From Peribolospora baueri (lineage: Eukaryota > Basidiomycota > Peribolosporomycetes > Peribolosporales > Peribolosporaceae), in the NCBI GenBank assembly GCA_029717555.1, contig JAMDHS010000030.1, positions 161,145-225,144 on the forward strand: DNA of 64,000 bases, given 5' to 3'. The notes below the pieces were generated by a model that saw only the letters and a program-made list of their open reading frames with translations, had not been told where the DNA came from and did no database searches. The position numbers and the translations under genes are program-made. Below, in pieces: positions 34,301 through 45,647 of the stretch; the first letter of the stretch is position 1, and every line of letters starts with the position of its first letter.

Positions 34301-37300
34301 CGCCCTGCACGGAAAAGAGACGTTCCCGCCCGTGCATTTTGACTGGCTCCATCCGCACTTCCGGGCGTGAGCCTTGCGAGGCGGCCCGACCGCTGTGCTG
34401 AAGGCTCGGTATATCCCTGAACGGATCCTCGCTGTCATCTTCGGTGGCGTTGTCAGATCCCTGCCCGGACTCTCCGACGCCGGCCCGCTTTCCGTCTGTC
34501 GCACCACCCCTCCGTCTCACCCACCGCTGCTTTGCCGGATCGAAATAGTGGTTTTCCCCGACGAGCGCCGCGATCTCGTTCTGCACGTCGTTCGGGGTCA
34601 GAGTGGTCATGCGGAACCTCGGAGAGAGCGTGTCCGGACGAGCAGGTTGGGGAGCGTGAGCGGCGTCGGAGAAGTAGGGAGAAATAGACGAGCCAGTGTA
34701 CTGGTGTTCCGTCGAGAACCCTGCCACGGACGTAGGCGCCGTTGAGCCGCTTGCGCCGCGCTGAGAGAAATCGGACGTGGATCCGGAGCCTGAAGGGCGG
34801 GAGCGAGAAGTCGTCGACGAGCCCGACGGCCCCAATATGTTGGGTACGGTGAGGCGCGATTGCCCGGGTCGTCCCAAGCCCATCGCCGCTACTCGCTCCT
34901 CCCGCGCTTGAACTGCGCCCGTCTCTCCCGCTTGTGCCTGGTAACGAGATTCCGACTGTTCCACCATCTGACGCACACTGACCGGCTGCCGGTGACGTTG
35001 AGCACTTCGAGCAGGCTGGGTGTGGAAGTGTCTCTTTGTAGGGCTAGACGGGGCGTGGAGGTCATGTTTGCCGTCGTCCCCGCGCGAAGCCCGTCCATTG
35101 TCGACAGCGAGGATCTTAGGTTTGGGCGACGGAGGGTGAATAGTGGCCACAGGAAGTGGAAGCGGATAGGGCCGGGAGCGAGGCGGAGGCAAGTCGCGGT
35201 ATCGGTCGCTGTCGACACGGCTGCCCGTTTCGGGGGGACGCGCGCCGTCTCTTCGGACTTGGGCCTGCAGCCGTGAGGCGCCATCCTGAGCGCCGTCGTC
35301 GACACGCGCTCCGGGTTCCAGGAGTTCGCCAGTTCGTGCTCCGTCCTCCTCCCACTCCTTCTCATATTCTTGTGCAAGCTCGAGCTCCACTTCCGAAGCG
35401 GCGCTGAGGCGTCTGAGCACCCTACGAGGGCTCTCGACGCGCTTCCGCCGTTGCTGGAATCCGGCGGCGCTGCCATCACCGTCGACGTGTGAAGTCTGGT
35501 CGAAGCCCCCGTCGGCGCCCATACGAGTGAGCCGGTCTCGTTTCGCGACGGGGGACAACATCGGCGCCGGAAGAACGGGCCTGCGTCCGTCGTCTCCTTC
35601 CGCTCCCGTCTTGGACCGGCGGGCCTCGTGCGAGCCGTCTGCACTCGACGCCGGCACCTTCCTTCGAGACTTGCGCATCAGATCCGTCGCCTCCTCCTCC
35701 CTCTCTCCGTCCTCCCCTTCCATGTGAACGACATTGGGACCACGGGCGGGGGCGTAATTCTGCCTTGCCCTGCTTCCGTCCGCCGGCTGGACGGCCTTGG
35801 CACCCCTGACATCGTCCCCACCGTCCTTAGAGTCTGCGCCCCAGCTCCAGCTGGAGGTGCGACCCATACCGCGAATCTGGGCCATCACGAGCGCCGAGTC
35901 TTTGACGTAGTCGCGTCGAGGCTGCGTGGCGTCGCCGCGACGGTCTTCGTCCTCTGGCGAGAAAGGGATGGGCGTTGAGCTTGCGAGGGGGCGATGAGCG
36001 TCGTCGTCAGACGAAGGGTCATCCTCCCATCCGCTTCTGCCTTCGCTCTCTGTCTCCTCCGCAAGGCCACGAACTCGCGGCGCGCCTCCGATTTCTGCGT
36101 CCAGACAGCCGTCGTCCGTGACGTCTAAGGACATTTCTTCCTCCTCACCGTCCAAGTCGGGGGTGAGTTTGATGCGCTTTCTCTCCCTGATCCGCTCCCT
36201 GTCCTCCTCCTCGTCGTCGACCGATCCCGCGAACGCGCCCAAGCGCGCCTTTGTACCCGTATCTGATCGTCCCCGTATCCGTCCTCCTCGTCGTCCTCGA
36301 GCCCGAGCGTTCCGAGGCGTGAGGTTCGCGACAATCTCGGACATGCGCTCGCGCGTAAAGCTGTCGTAGTCCAATTGGAACAGTTTCATCGCCCGAACCC
36401 CTTCCTCCTTCCTGTCGCCGTCGCCGTCGCCGTCACCGTCGCCGTCACCGTCGCCGTCACCGTCGCGCTTGCCCGAGCCGGATTGGCTATCTCTGCTCGC
36501 CGTCACCCCATCGATACGGAACGCCGGACTTGCCCGGTGTGCGTCCGGGGGGACTGCAAAGGTGAAAGCGCCAGAAGGGGGCGATTTGGAGAAAGACTTG
36601 CTAGGGCGATGACGAGCACGTGGCGAGGGCGTGGATGGTGGACCGTCACTCCGCTTCTTCTCGTCCCCGGCCACGTTCCTTCTATCATCAGGCGGAGTCG
36701 GGGGCTGAAAGAGTGCCTCGAGCTTGGAGGGACTGAAAAGGCCCCTAGTCATTTCCCTCTTCCCATCTTTCTTCGGCGAGCCGTCCGGTCGGAGGGGCGT
36801 CCAAGGCGCGATGGCGGGCATCGATGCGTCCGGGTTCTCGACGAACGTGCCAGCGACGGGAGTGGAAGAGGATGAGACGGCGGATCGCGAAGAGGAGGCG
36901 TTGCCCGTGGGAGACAGGGAGGCGCGAGGGGGAATGATCTCAATGTGGGCGGTTGAGGCGGAGGCGAGGGACATGTCCATGGCTTGGGTGACCGTGGCCG
37001 TCACGGCGCCGGTGGGCTCTACACTCCTTGCCAACGTATCCGTCTCTCCATCTCCACCGTCTCGCTTCCTCCCCTCCTCCTTCTGAATGTCTTCCGTAGA
37101 AGGCTGCTCCACCCACTCTTCTGCCAGCTCCTCGGTCTGCCATCCGGGTGTTGTCGGTATCGGTATCGTTTCCGTAAGGCCTAAGCCAGCAGTGTCCTCC
37201 GCGGCTTTGTCGTCCTGATCATAGCCGCGCCGCACAGGAAGGGGGCTGACGGTGCCGCGAGGGAGTGAGATGTCGGGGAGGGAAGAAGAGGTGGTGTCGC

Positions 37301-37361
37301 CAGGGGTGGAGGCACGAATGGGCGAGTATAGGCCTAGGGGCGAGGGCACGATGGCCGGCAT
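31320..37361 (-). CDS. Cdc11/Nud1-type leucine-rich scaffold of the septation initiation / mitotic exit network
   Basis: By homology it tethers the septation initiation/mitotic exit kinases to the spindle pole body. The first exon (37361 to about 33570) encodes some 1,265 mostly disordered, highly charged residues. It includes an Asp-Gly repeat (about residue 295-315), HYFDPAKQRWVRR, and the conserved FRTPLKGPNLREPRSVSFSD block that precedes the repeats in Cdc11/Nud1 proteins. Short exons then encode about ten leucine-rich repeats (GLKSIDLSGKGVESLIKLKE, IEELDISGNHIDSL, LVKLSLRGNCIGQIDMALV, LNLTYLELAACQLTRLP). The last exon opens with MNPCTLGFYPP, the motif closing the LRR domain in this family, and ends at 31320. 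The total is about 1,950 residues, longer than fission yeast Cdc11. The start at 37361 is the first ATG and fits. The family call is strong; symbols differ between fungi, so none is given. Confidence 0.9.
36412..36471 (-). repeat. Hexamer (GTCGCC/GTCACC)n repeat coding Asp-Gly tract
   Basis: About ten hexamers encode alternating Asp-Gly in the disordered part of the Cdc11/Nud1-type protein. Likely length-variable between strains. Confidence 0.85.
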
Positions 37362-37823
37362 TCTGCCGTTTGTGCCGGGCCCAGTGCGAAATCACGACAC
37401 CGCGCGACGGTAGCGAGCAGAAGGAGGTAGCAAGGGGATCCCCAAAAGATCCACCTATCTTTCTTGCTTACCGTACCTCGAGCTAGACGAGGGCCGGCGG
37501 ACTTGAAGTCGAGCTGGGGGATGGAAGATCTGAGCACGTCCGGCTCGCATCGTCGCTCCGCTGAGATCGGCCCAAGACGCGTCGACGCGTTTGAGGTCAC
37601 GCACAAACAAAACACGGCCGCTCGGAATTTAAATTTGTAATGTAATCCATTTCAAGATTCACTGACTCGTGCAATCTTGTTCGTCCTCCCCATGCAATAC
37701 ATCACGCAATACATAGTTAAGACGAATCCGCCGTGTCCATCTAAGACGCCCTGAGGGCGCATTCTGGGCGCCGGGCTATATATAACGATATCTATGGCTT
37801 TCCTGTACCACCAAACCGTCCCT
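37362..37823. promoter_or_regulatory. Upstream region of CDC11-like gene and 3' end of ARO8-like gene
   Basis: About 460 bp between two minus-strand genes. A TATATATA-like stretch at 37779-37786 is nearer the 3' end of the aminotransferase gene than to the next start. No firm promoter motif. Confidence 0.35.
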
Positions 37824-40326
37824 TCACGCCGACCCGTTCACCTCCCCGTTCGCGCGCTTCTCTTTCTTCGCCACCGCATTCTCAGCCCTGGCGTCGAGGA
37901 TGACCTGTCGGAGCCGACGGAGGCCCTCCTGCATTTGCTCCTCGGTGGGGATGGAGAAGGAGACGCGCACGTACGGGTTCTTGCGTCCGTTGGGGAAGAA
38001 GGCCTGAAAATGCCGTCGAGGAGGGATGGGGAAGGGGAGAAGATGAGCGACAGGAACACTGGAAAGGCGATGTACAACCCCTTCCGCGTCTGGAGGAGAT
38101 AGGGGTGAAGAAGCTCCAGCTCACCATTCCCGGAACTGCAAGGACGAGGTTCTTCTGCGCCTTGTTGCTGATCAGGTCGAAGCTGTCTCCTTCGTCGTCC
38201 GGCGAGTCGGTGATCAGCAGCCGGAGCCAGTAGAACATGCCGGCGACGGGCGTCACCTGCGGGGCGCGGGAGAAAGATGGAAATGAAAGGAAGCAGAAGA
38301 TCAATCAGCCATGCATGGCGGCGTGGACGAGGAGAGCGATCTTATAACGGAATAGAGAACGAGCGAAAAGGAAGGAAAGGGCGCCGACGGGGACGTACCC
38401 ATTCGGCTAGCCCGGTCAAGTGCTGCTCGAGTGCTTTCTCAAACACGTCTCGCTTGGCCTTGTAGAAACTGGCAACACCGTCCACGTGCTTGAGGAAACC
38501 GTCGATGCCATAATGCTCGAGGAGGGCGAGCGTAATGGCTTGCGATGGGCCTGACGGCTGGAGAGTGGACTGCGTGGGTGAACGGAAAGTGGGAGAAAGA
38601 AAAAAAATCAAAGAATATTTATTAAGATATTAAGCAACAAGTCAGAAAGTGAAAATGGTCAGACAAGTCGAACGGGGCCGACGCAAGTGACGGGATGTGG
38701 ACTCACGCTCTGCGTGTGGCGATCGATAGCTTCCAACAGCTGCACCGGGCCGGTCACGAAACCGATTCTGAGACCGGCGCTGAGGACCTTGCTCAACGAG
38801 TCGAACCTCAGCACTCGACCACACCCCCACCGTTCCATGCCCTCTAGCTCCAGGGTGAAGTAGCTCTTGTTCCTCCCGGAGGCGGTCTCGACGAAGGAGA
38901 GGTAAGCGTACGGGTCGTCCTCGAGAATAAGGAGGTTGTACTTCCTCGCGATGGCGAGAACTTCTCTCTTGCGCTCCTCCGAAGCCGTCGTCCCAGCCGG
39001 GTTGGAGCCGTTGGGGATGGTATAAAGAATCTTGGGGAAGCGGCGGTGAGCGGTGGAAGACCCGGGGGCTGTCCAGTTGGCGAGCATGGAGCGTAAGGCT
39101 GGGGGGGAGAGACCTTGGCCGTCGTTTTCCACTTCGAACAGCGTACAGCCCTGCATTTGAAGGGGCGGTATGACACCGCTGGATGCGATCGAACGCGCGT
39201 GAGGAGGTACTGTCAGAAAACGCAAATTTCCAATCGGCGGCCGGAGTCTGAGATTGCCAATACCTGAAGACTCACGCGTACACGGGAGACTCGATCAAGA
39301 CCGAGTCTTCGGGATCGATAAGGACGTCGAAGGCCTGGATGCGGAGAGAAATGGGTCAGCGTCGATCTCGAAGACGCGCTGGGCAGTTCCCCACTCGATC
39401 CGGTCCGGTCCGGCTTGACGTTCTCTCCTCCAGCTTTCAACCAGGCGCTTCTCGGCTCACCTTGTTCAACAAATCCTGGCTTCCCATCCCGACTGAAATC
39501 CTCCAGTTGCTCTGCGCACCCGGCGTCTTGGGCCCCTCACGAGTGCGGCCGTGGACACGCTCCTGGAACTTTTCCAGCCACTCGACCAATCTCGGCGCTC
39601 CAGCGGTGGCGCCGTACTGGAGGGCGTTTTCGAGGTCCTCTCCGGATATGGTCAAGGTCTGGGAGGGCGGGTTGGAAGAGGTGGCAGGGTCCGTGGTGGA
39701 GCCGGGGACGGCGACGCTGAGCGAGAGAGAAGTGATCGGGAATGTGGTCGGATTGGGCAGGCCGGCCAGAAAGGCTGAAAAGGGCGAGGTGACAAGGCGA
39801 TACGAGGCGGTACGGTGAGAATCGCGTGCGGCGAACGGGCCGAGAGACGGACATGCGTGCGAGAATATGGGCATATGGGGCAAGCCGAGAGCGATAGGAT
39901 AGAATCCCTTCGAGAGTGCGGTTCTTACTCACAGATCTGATGAAGGAGCCACAAAGACGGGGGAGACAAGCAGAGCCGGGGCTTGAGTGAGGGACCGCGC
40001 CAGCACAGCGAGCGCACGCCACCAGACGAGGGCACGATTCGGGGGATGCCTTTCGGAGGGCCCTTCACTCACCATGCCAGGAAGCTTGGCGACAGGAAAG
40101 AGGGAGCGGACTGTGGTCGAGAGCAAGCCAAAGGTGAAATTGCGAGGCAAGGAAGGCAGGGTCAGAAAGAGTCCCGGTCGTTCGTCGCTGGCCGGCCACC
40201 AAGTCCGGAAGGGACTGGACAAAGGTGGAATAAGGACGCACTGGCGGAAGGCTGCCTCTTCCTGCTGGAGTCGCTGAGGTAGTAGCCATAATCGACGGTG
40301 GCATTCGGTTGAGAACCCATGGTCAT
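37824..40326 (-). CDS. ARO8: Aromatic / 2-aminoadipate aminotransferase (Aro8-type, PLP fold I)
   Basis: Transfers amino groups between 2-oxoglutarate/glutamate and aromatic amino acids, kynurenine or 2-aminoadipate, in the cytosol. ATGs at 40326 (MTMGSQPN) and 40320 (MGSQPN) are both usable; the second looks more natural. Later exons give LAGGLPNPTTFPI, LQYGATAGAPRLVEWLEKFQ, GSQDLLNK, TIPNGSNPAGTT (substrate-Asn region), ILEDDPYAYL and the PLP-lysine block FDSLSKVLSAGLRIGF. The end is VTPVAGMFYWLRL followed by FFPNGRKNPYVRVSFSIPTE, stopping at 37824. This matches the human KAT2/yeast Aro8/LysN group. Several short introns, as in neighbours. Whether it serves lysine or aromatic metabolism cannot be told from sequence. 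Confidence 0.9.
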
Positions 40327-40939
40327 GGCGGAGTAAGGCGAAGCGGGGAGCACTGAGAGAGCGGAGCAAGATGGTGGTGGGAGAAAGAGCAGGAAGGATA
40401 TGAAGCGCGAAGATGAGCGGCGAGGGCGAGAGCGATGGGGCAGCGGTCAGGCAGGCCGAGTCAGTCAGTCAGTTGCTGGGGCGTGCGGGGCCAAGCAAGT
40501 CTGATGCGCTCCGTCGTCGGTGATCGCAGACCGGATCTGTTTTTTTCTTTTGCCCAGCCGGGAAGAAGAAGAAGACGGACAAGGCGGATCGGCGTCTGCC
40601 TCCGCCAAGAAGCACGTGGTCATCTTCGGATCTCGTCGGACGATCGACGGATGCGGCTCAGCTCGGACCAGCGAGCGCCCGTCGCCACTCCCATAACCGT
40701 CATGATCAGCCCTTAACCGCCGCCAGTCCTCGAGGAGCAGAGCACGGCAATATAATTCATTACAGATACACTATTTTCACCTCACGCTCACACAGCAAGG
40801 AAGGCTACATGGAATTGTGACACGTTTCGGGACGGTAGAATGACAAGAGGTAAGAGGGCCGGAGAGAGTAGAGTAGTCGTACATCCATATCCCCAGACAA
40901 GACACGTGCCCATGTTTTCGAGCTCACTCAAGCGAGCTG
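40327..40939. promoter_or_regulatory. Upstream region of ARO8-like gene / 3' flank of PFK gene
   Basis: About 610 bp. Includes an AT-rich patch near 40750 (ATATAATTCATTACAG). No gene or motif named. Confidence 0.35.
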
Positions 40940-43900
40940 CTACGCTCCAGTCTTCCGCGGCCCGGCGAGACCTGAGAGGACGAGGGGCGGAAAGAGGACG
41001 AGAACCAGTTCGTCGATGTCATCAGCGGCCAGAACGAGCGAAGGATGGAGACAAGAGAGACGAGGGGCGGTAAAGAGAGCGTGCAGTCTGCGACAACTCA
41101 CCCGTTCGTCCACCCATCATCTCTACCAAGTGGACGATGCCTGCCCACCATGCGTTCTTGGCTCTGTCGCAGGGGATGGATGGCCAAAAGAGGTCCGGAA
41201 CGATCGGAGGAGTCAGTATGAGTCACGTCGAAAAGCGAGGCGAAACTGGCCGGGCGCTTTGATTCACCTCCTATTCTTCACGTCCGCCGCGTCGGCCACC
41301 TTCGCCACAGAAGTGAACTCGATGCTAGAGCCCTGGATCGTGATCACCGCTGCCGTTTCCGGAGAGCTGGACGAGTGTCCATCGGTAGACGGCCCTCCAG
41401 CGCCCTCCGTCTGGGCTGACGGCCGAGAGTGAACGTGCTCCTCCAGGAAAGTAATGCACTTGACGGCAAGGCGTGTGGCTCGGGTACGGTCCAAGGGCGA
41501 CGGCGTGCCTCCTTGGAGCGTGTGGCCCAAGGAAGCCGAGCGCGAGTCGAAGAGGGCATTGCCTTCGGCACCGAGGATCTTGGTGATCACGTCTGTGGTA
41601 TACACGTCGGACGCCATTTCGTTCCTGACGCGAACGACGCAAAAGAAAGAAGCGGCGCGGGATCAGGAGGGATGGCAAAGAAAAAGCAGGAAGGAGGATG
41701 GACTCACCGAATGACCAATCGCCCCTCGCTCCTGCCCTTCACGTCCAGTTCGTACCGGCGCTTGAGGAACTCGACGTCTGTGCGCAGCATGTCGAGGCTG
41801 ATGCCGACCTCCGGAGTGTACACGACCACCGCTCCTACCTGGGAAGCGCGAAGCGCGATATATAAAGGCAAGCGAGTCAGTCAACGGCGCCACGACCAAC
41901 CGAACCGACTTTCTTTCTCCCATCATCCACCCCACCCATCTTTTGCCGCACTCACCGCCAACGCGCCCATGACCGCGATATATCCGCATTTCCCGCCCTG
42001 CGTCTCCACGACAAACACGCGGTTGCGACTCGCGCTGGCGGACTGCTTGATCGCGTCGCAGGCGTCAACGAGCACGTTCAGCGATGTGTCCGATCCGAGC
42101 GAGAACTCTGTGATGGGCACGTTATTCGATATGGTGGCTGGGAGAGCCACCATAGGAATCTGGAGACCGGGGGGGTTGAAGAAAACGCACGACGAAAGCC
42201 TCATCAAGACCCGTCATCGCTTCGATCTCGCTCGAACGCCGTCCCATAGGACTCACTCGGAACGCAGGATATGTGGAGCGAGCCTTCTCCAAGATAGACA
42301 AACTCGAGAAAGCCTCGAAGCCGCCGATGAGCATCAGCCCGTCGAGCCTATGTGCTTGGAACCTGCTTGCGACGGCGCCCAGGTCGACGACGTCCGGCAG
42401 GACACGGTTCGTGCCTAGATCCGAGCCTCCGCGGACGGTCCAGCCGTCGACGCGGAGCCAGGACAGCTCGCTCACGTTGTCCTCGATTAAACCCGTGAAA
42501 CCGTTATAAATGCCAAGCGGCGTGTGCCCCTTGCCGAGACAGTATCGTACCGCGGTGCGCGTCGCCGCGTTCATCCCGCCGGCGGGAGCGCCAACGTGAA
42601 TGATACCGACGCGCATCTGGCGCGGGCGCGCCTCCGGCAAGGCTGCTGGAGGGGACTCGATCTTGGCCGTTTTCCAGAAAGCCTCGAGCGATTCTTCAAA
42701 CTCCGGATCACGCAGACTGAGGGCCAGGTCAAAGTCCTTAGACGCGATGGCCTTTGCCACCCGCTGGGTCTGAAAAAGACGGTAGAAATTTCTGTCTGAG
42801 CGCACGCTCCTTTGCGACCGGTGGGGACGTTGGACGACGCCGGTCTCACCATCTCGACAGCCTCCACGAGTGGCTTCCTGGTGATCTTGTTCTCGCTGAT
42901 GCCGATCATATAGCTCGGCTTGTCGGGCGTGGCGCTCAACACTGCCTCTACCGCCTCCACGCCCTGCAGAGTGGCGAGCACGCGGTCATACGCACAAGGC
43001 TTGCCACCACGCTGAGTGTGGCCGAGGGTGGTGACCCGCGCATCGAGACAGAGCCGGTCGGATAGGACGTCCTTGATCTCAAATGGCCTGATCGGCTTCA
43101 GGTTCCTGTCGATGGCTCCTTCAGCAACGATGACGATCGTTTTGCGCTTGCCGACTTCTCTATGCTGGACACGTACGGGTAGACGTTTGAAGAGCCTGAG
43201 GGTTCACGTCTAGCACACCGAAAAACCATTCGGACGGACGCGGAGCTCACTTTTTGCAGCACATCACACATCTCCGTCGCCCAATCATCCAAAACGGGCG
43301 GGCGTTCGGGAACGAAGATGAAATCGGCGCCGGAGCTTTGTAAAGGAGAAAGCGCGGACACAAGTGGGCCTCAGTGAGGGACGTGCCAGGAGAAAGGCTA
43401 TAGGCGACCACCACGTGCTACTCACGCGATGCCGGCCATCAAAGCCAACCACCCGCAATGCCTGCCCATAACTTCGACGACAAAGGCGCGGCTGTGTGAG
43501 GCGGCGGTGGAGGAGATGCTGTCGACGGCTTCGCAAATGCGGTGGAGCGCTGTACTGGCGCCAATCGTCTGGTCCGTCGTTGCCATGTCGTTGTCGATCG
43601 AGCCGACAAGGCCGACAATGTTCAGGTGGGCGTACGTCTTCGCTTGCTGTTCCGTGATGCGCACTAACCTCCGTGACGATTTGAGAAGAAAGAGACCGAA
43701 AGGATGTACACGGGGTGTGAGAACGAAAAGAAAAAGCGCCCCGCTCCCGCCAGCTCGCTCACCATCCGCCAACAGCCGCTTCACGAGGTCAGGCCACTCG
43801 TATCTGAGCTTGTCAGCACCTGTCAGGCTGCCGTCACCACCGCAGACAACGAGAGCATCGATGCCGTGCTGTATGAGGTTGAAAGCGGCTTGCAAACGTC

Positions 43901-44817
43901 CTTCCGGGGTCCGGAACGCTTGTGACCGAGCCGTGCCAATGAGCGTGCCTCCCTGTGCGGCGTGAGATAAAGCGAATGGAAGGCGCGGATGTCGCCGCGC
44001 TAAGTGGGCCGTCGAGCATCAAGAGCAGCTGAGAACGTGGCGGTGGTGCTCTGCTCCTCACCTGATCCATCCATCCCCGCACGTCGTCCCAGCCAACTTG
44101 AACGATATACCTTCCCTTCAGACCGAGCTCTTCTGACTCGCTGGCTCCTTCCCTCAGAAGCTCGCCCTCTCCGTACGTGGGCACAAACTTGCTCTCCCTG
44201 TTCGTCCACGACGCGCACTGGATGGGATGTGTGGTCAAAGAGGATCGTGAAGCGAGAGAAGTGCTAATCTGACTGGATTGGGCCTCCGAGGTGGGAGGAT
44301 GCGCCTCGAGTGCGGATGCGGTGCTGATCGGCTGAATCATCGCAGCCGGGTTTACAGAAACGGGGGCGAAACCGGCTCGCTTGAACGACTTGTTGGGATC
44401 CTTCGGCCTGTTCTTCTTTTCCGGCGTGGCAGACACGGCTACAGCGTCGTTCACATCGAGTGTTCCCGGCGGCGTCGTCGCATCTGGCCGTTCCCGGCAG
44501 TTGCCGCGAACGAGTCCTTCCCAGCCTTCACGAACGACAAAAGCCTCGCAGCCTCTTTGAAAGCGAGCGACGAGGTCAGAGCAGGCTAGGTCAGACAGGC
44601 GGGCACCGAGAGCGGTCAACGGAACCGTCGAAACCGTCGAAACCGTCGAAACCTGAATCCGCTCTCACCTTGAAATGGCCGTCCTGACGACGGCCCTCAC
44701 GGCAGCGTTCATGCCAGTGCTGTCGCCGCCGCTGGTGAGTACAGCTAGTCGACGGGGCGTACCATCCGGGCGCAAGCCGGTGGGCCCGTCGTCGGCTTTA
44801 GAAGCGGAGCTGTTCAT
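40940..44817 (-). CDS. PFK1: ATP-dependent 6-phosphofructokinase (eukaryotic two-domain)
   Basis: Phosphorylates fructose 6-phosphate in glycolysis. Start at 44817 ([10 protein letters not shown]), then [19 protein letters not shown], the ATP-binding loop. A basic insert of about 100 residues follows ([18 protein letters not shown]), then [22 protein letters not shown] and [14 protein letters not shown] with the catalytic Asp, and [16 protein letters not shown]. The regulatory half has [50 protein letters not shown] and [10 protein letters not shown]. The C-terminus includes [20 protein letters not shown] and [19 protein letters not shown], ending at TAG 40940. The two-domain layout matches fungal PFK subunits of about 850-950 residues. 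Many short introns. Whether it is the alpha- or beta-type subunit cannot be decided; only one PFK gene is visible here. Confidence 0.93.
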
Positions 44818-45647
44818 CTTCGGAGCGTCGAGAGAGGTGGTGAGACAAGGGAGGGCAGTGAGAAACGGTGGGAGGAGGCGGGATGCGCGCTGAGATGGAG
44901 AGGACGTCTACCAGGCAGTCGGACGAGCAGAGCATGCGGTCGCCCTGCTGAGCACCGTTCGACGTGATGGAGGAAAGGATAGGAGTGGACGGCGTGAAAG
45001 GTGTGGACGTCAAGAGGCTCAGCTCGACTCAGTTCAGACGATGCGTGGACGACGAGAAGACAGCGTCGGACCGGAGCAAGGACGACGAGAAGAACAGGAA
45101 TTCCGGAGCAAAGAAAGATATACGTCACACTTTACCGGAGTACCGGATATACGCGTACGGGTCGGGTCACACGCGCAGGCAAAATGAACGACCGACGTCG
45201 ACTCTTGCTAAACTGCTTTCCTAGTCCCACTCGGCCATTTATTCCCGCCTCTCCCAGTATGAGCCGTCCCTGGCCACCTCTTCGGCCCTACTTACCACGT
45301 GTTCTGTGAGCGGCAGCGACGGCAGAGCAGAGCAGAGAAGAGCAGAGACCTTAGAAGAAGGGCTCGGACGTCCCGTCTGTCGATGCGCATATGGAGCTAG
45401 GACTAGAGCGGGTCACGACCGAACCGACAAAACTGGCCACGGGAGGCATGACGTACGTTGGTCGAGAGTACACGATCTGCAAACATTGGATGGAACGGAC
45501 ACTTGAACGGACGGACGGATAAATGGACGCTCGCGAGACAAGTGCAGTGCGTAGAGGGAGGAGAGGGGTATACTGTGGAATGGGGGAAAGGCGCGGGGGG
45601 AACAAAGAAAGAAAAAGTACGACGCCATAGCCGCTCGCACGGCCGCC
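44818..45647. promoter_or_regulatory. Upstream region of PFK gene
   Basis: About 830 bp between the PFK start and the 3' end of the next minus-strand gene. Frames on both strands look random. It must carry the PFK promoter; no motif identified with confidence. Confidence 0.35.

Noticed and set aside
35000-36400. Several antisense frames over the Cdc11/Nud1-type gene
   Set aside because: They mirror the strongly biased codons of the 1,265-residue disordered exon and do not extend beyond it.
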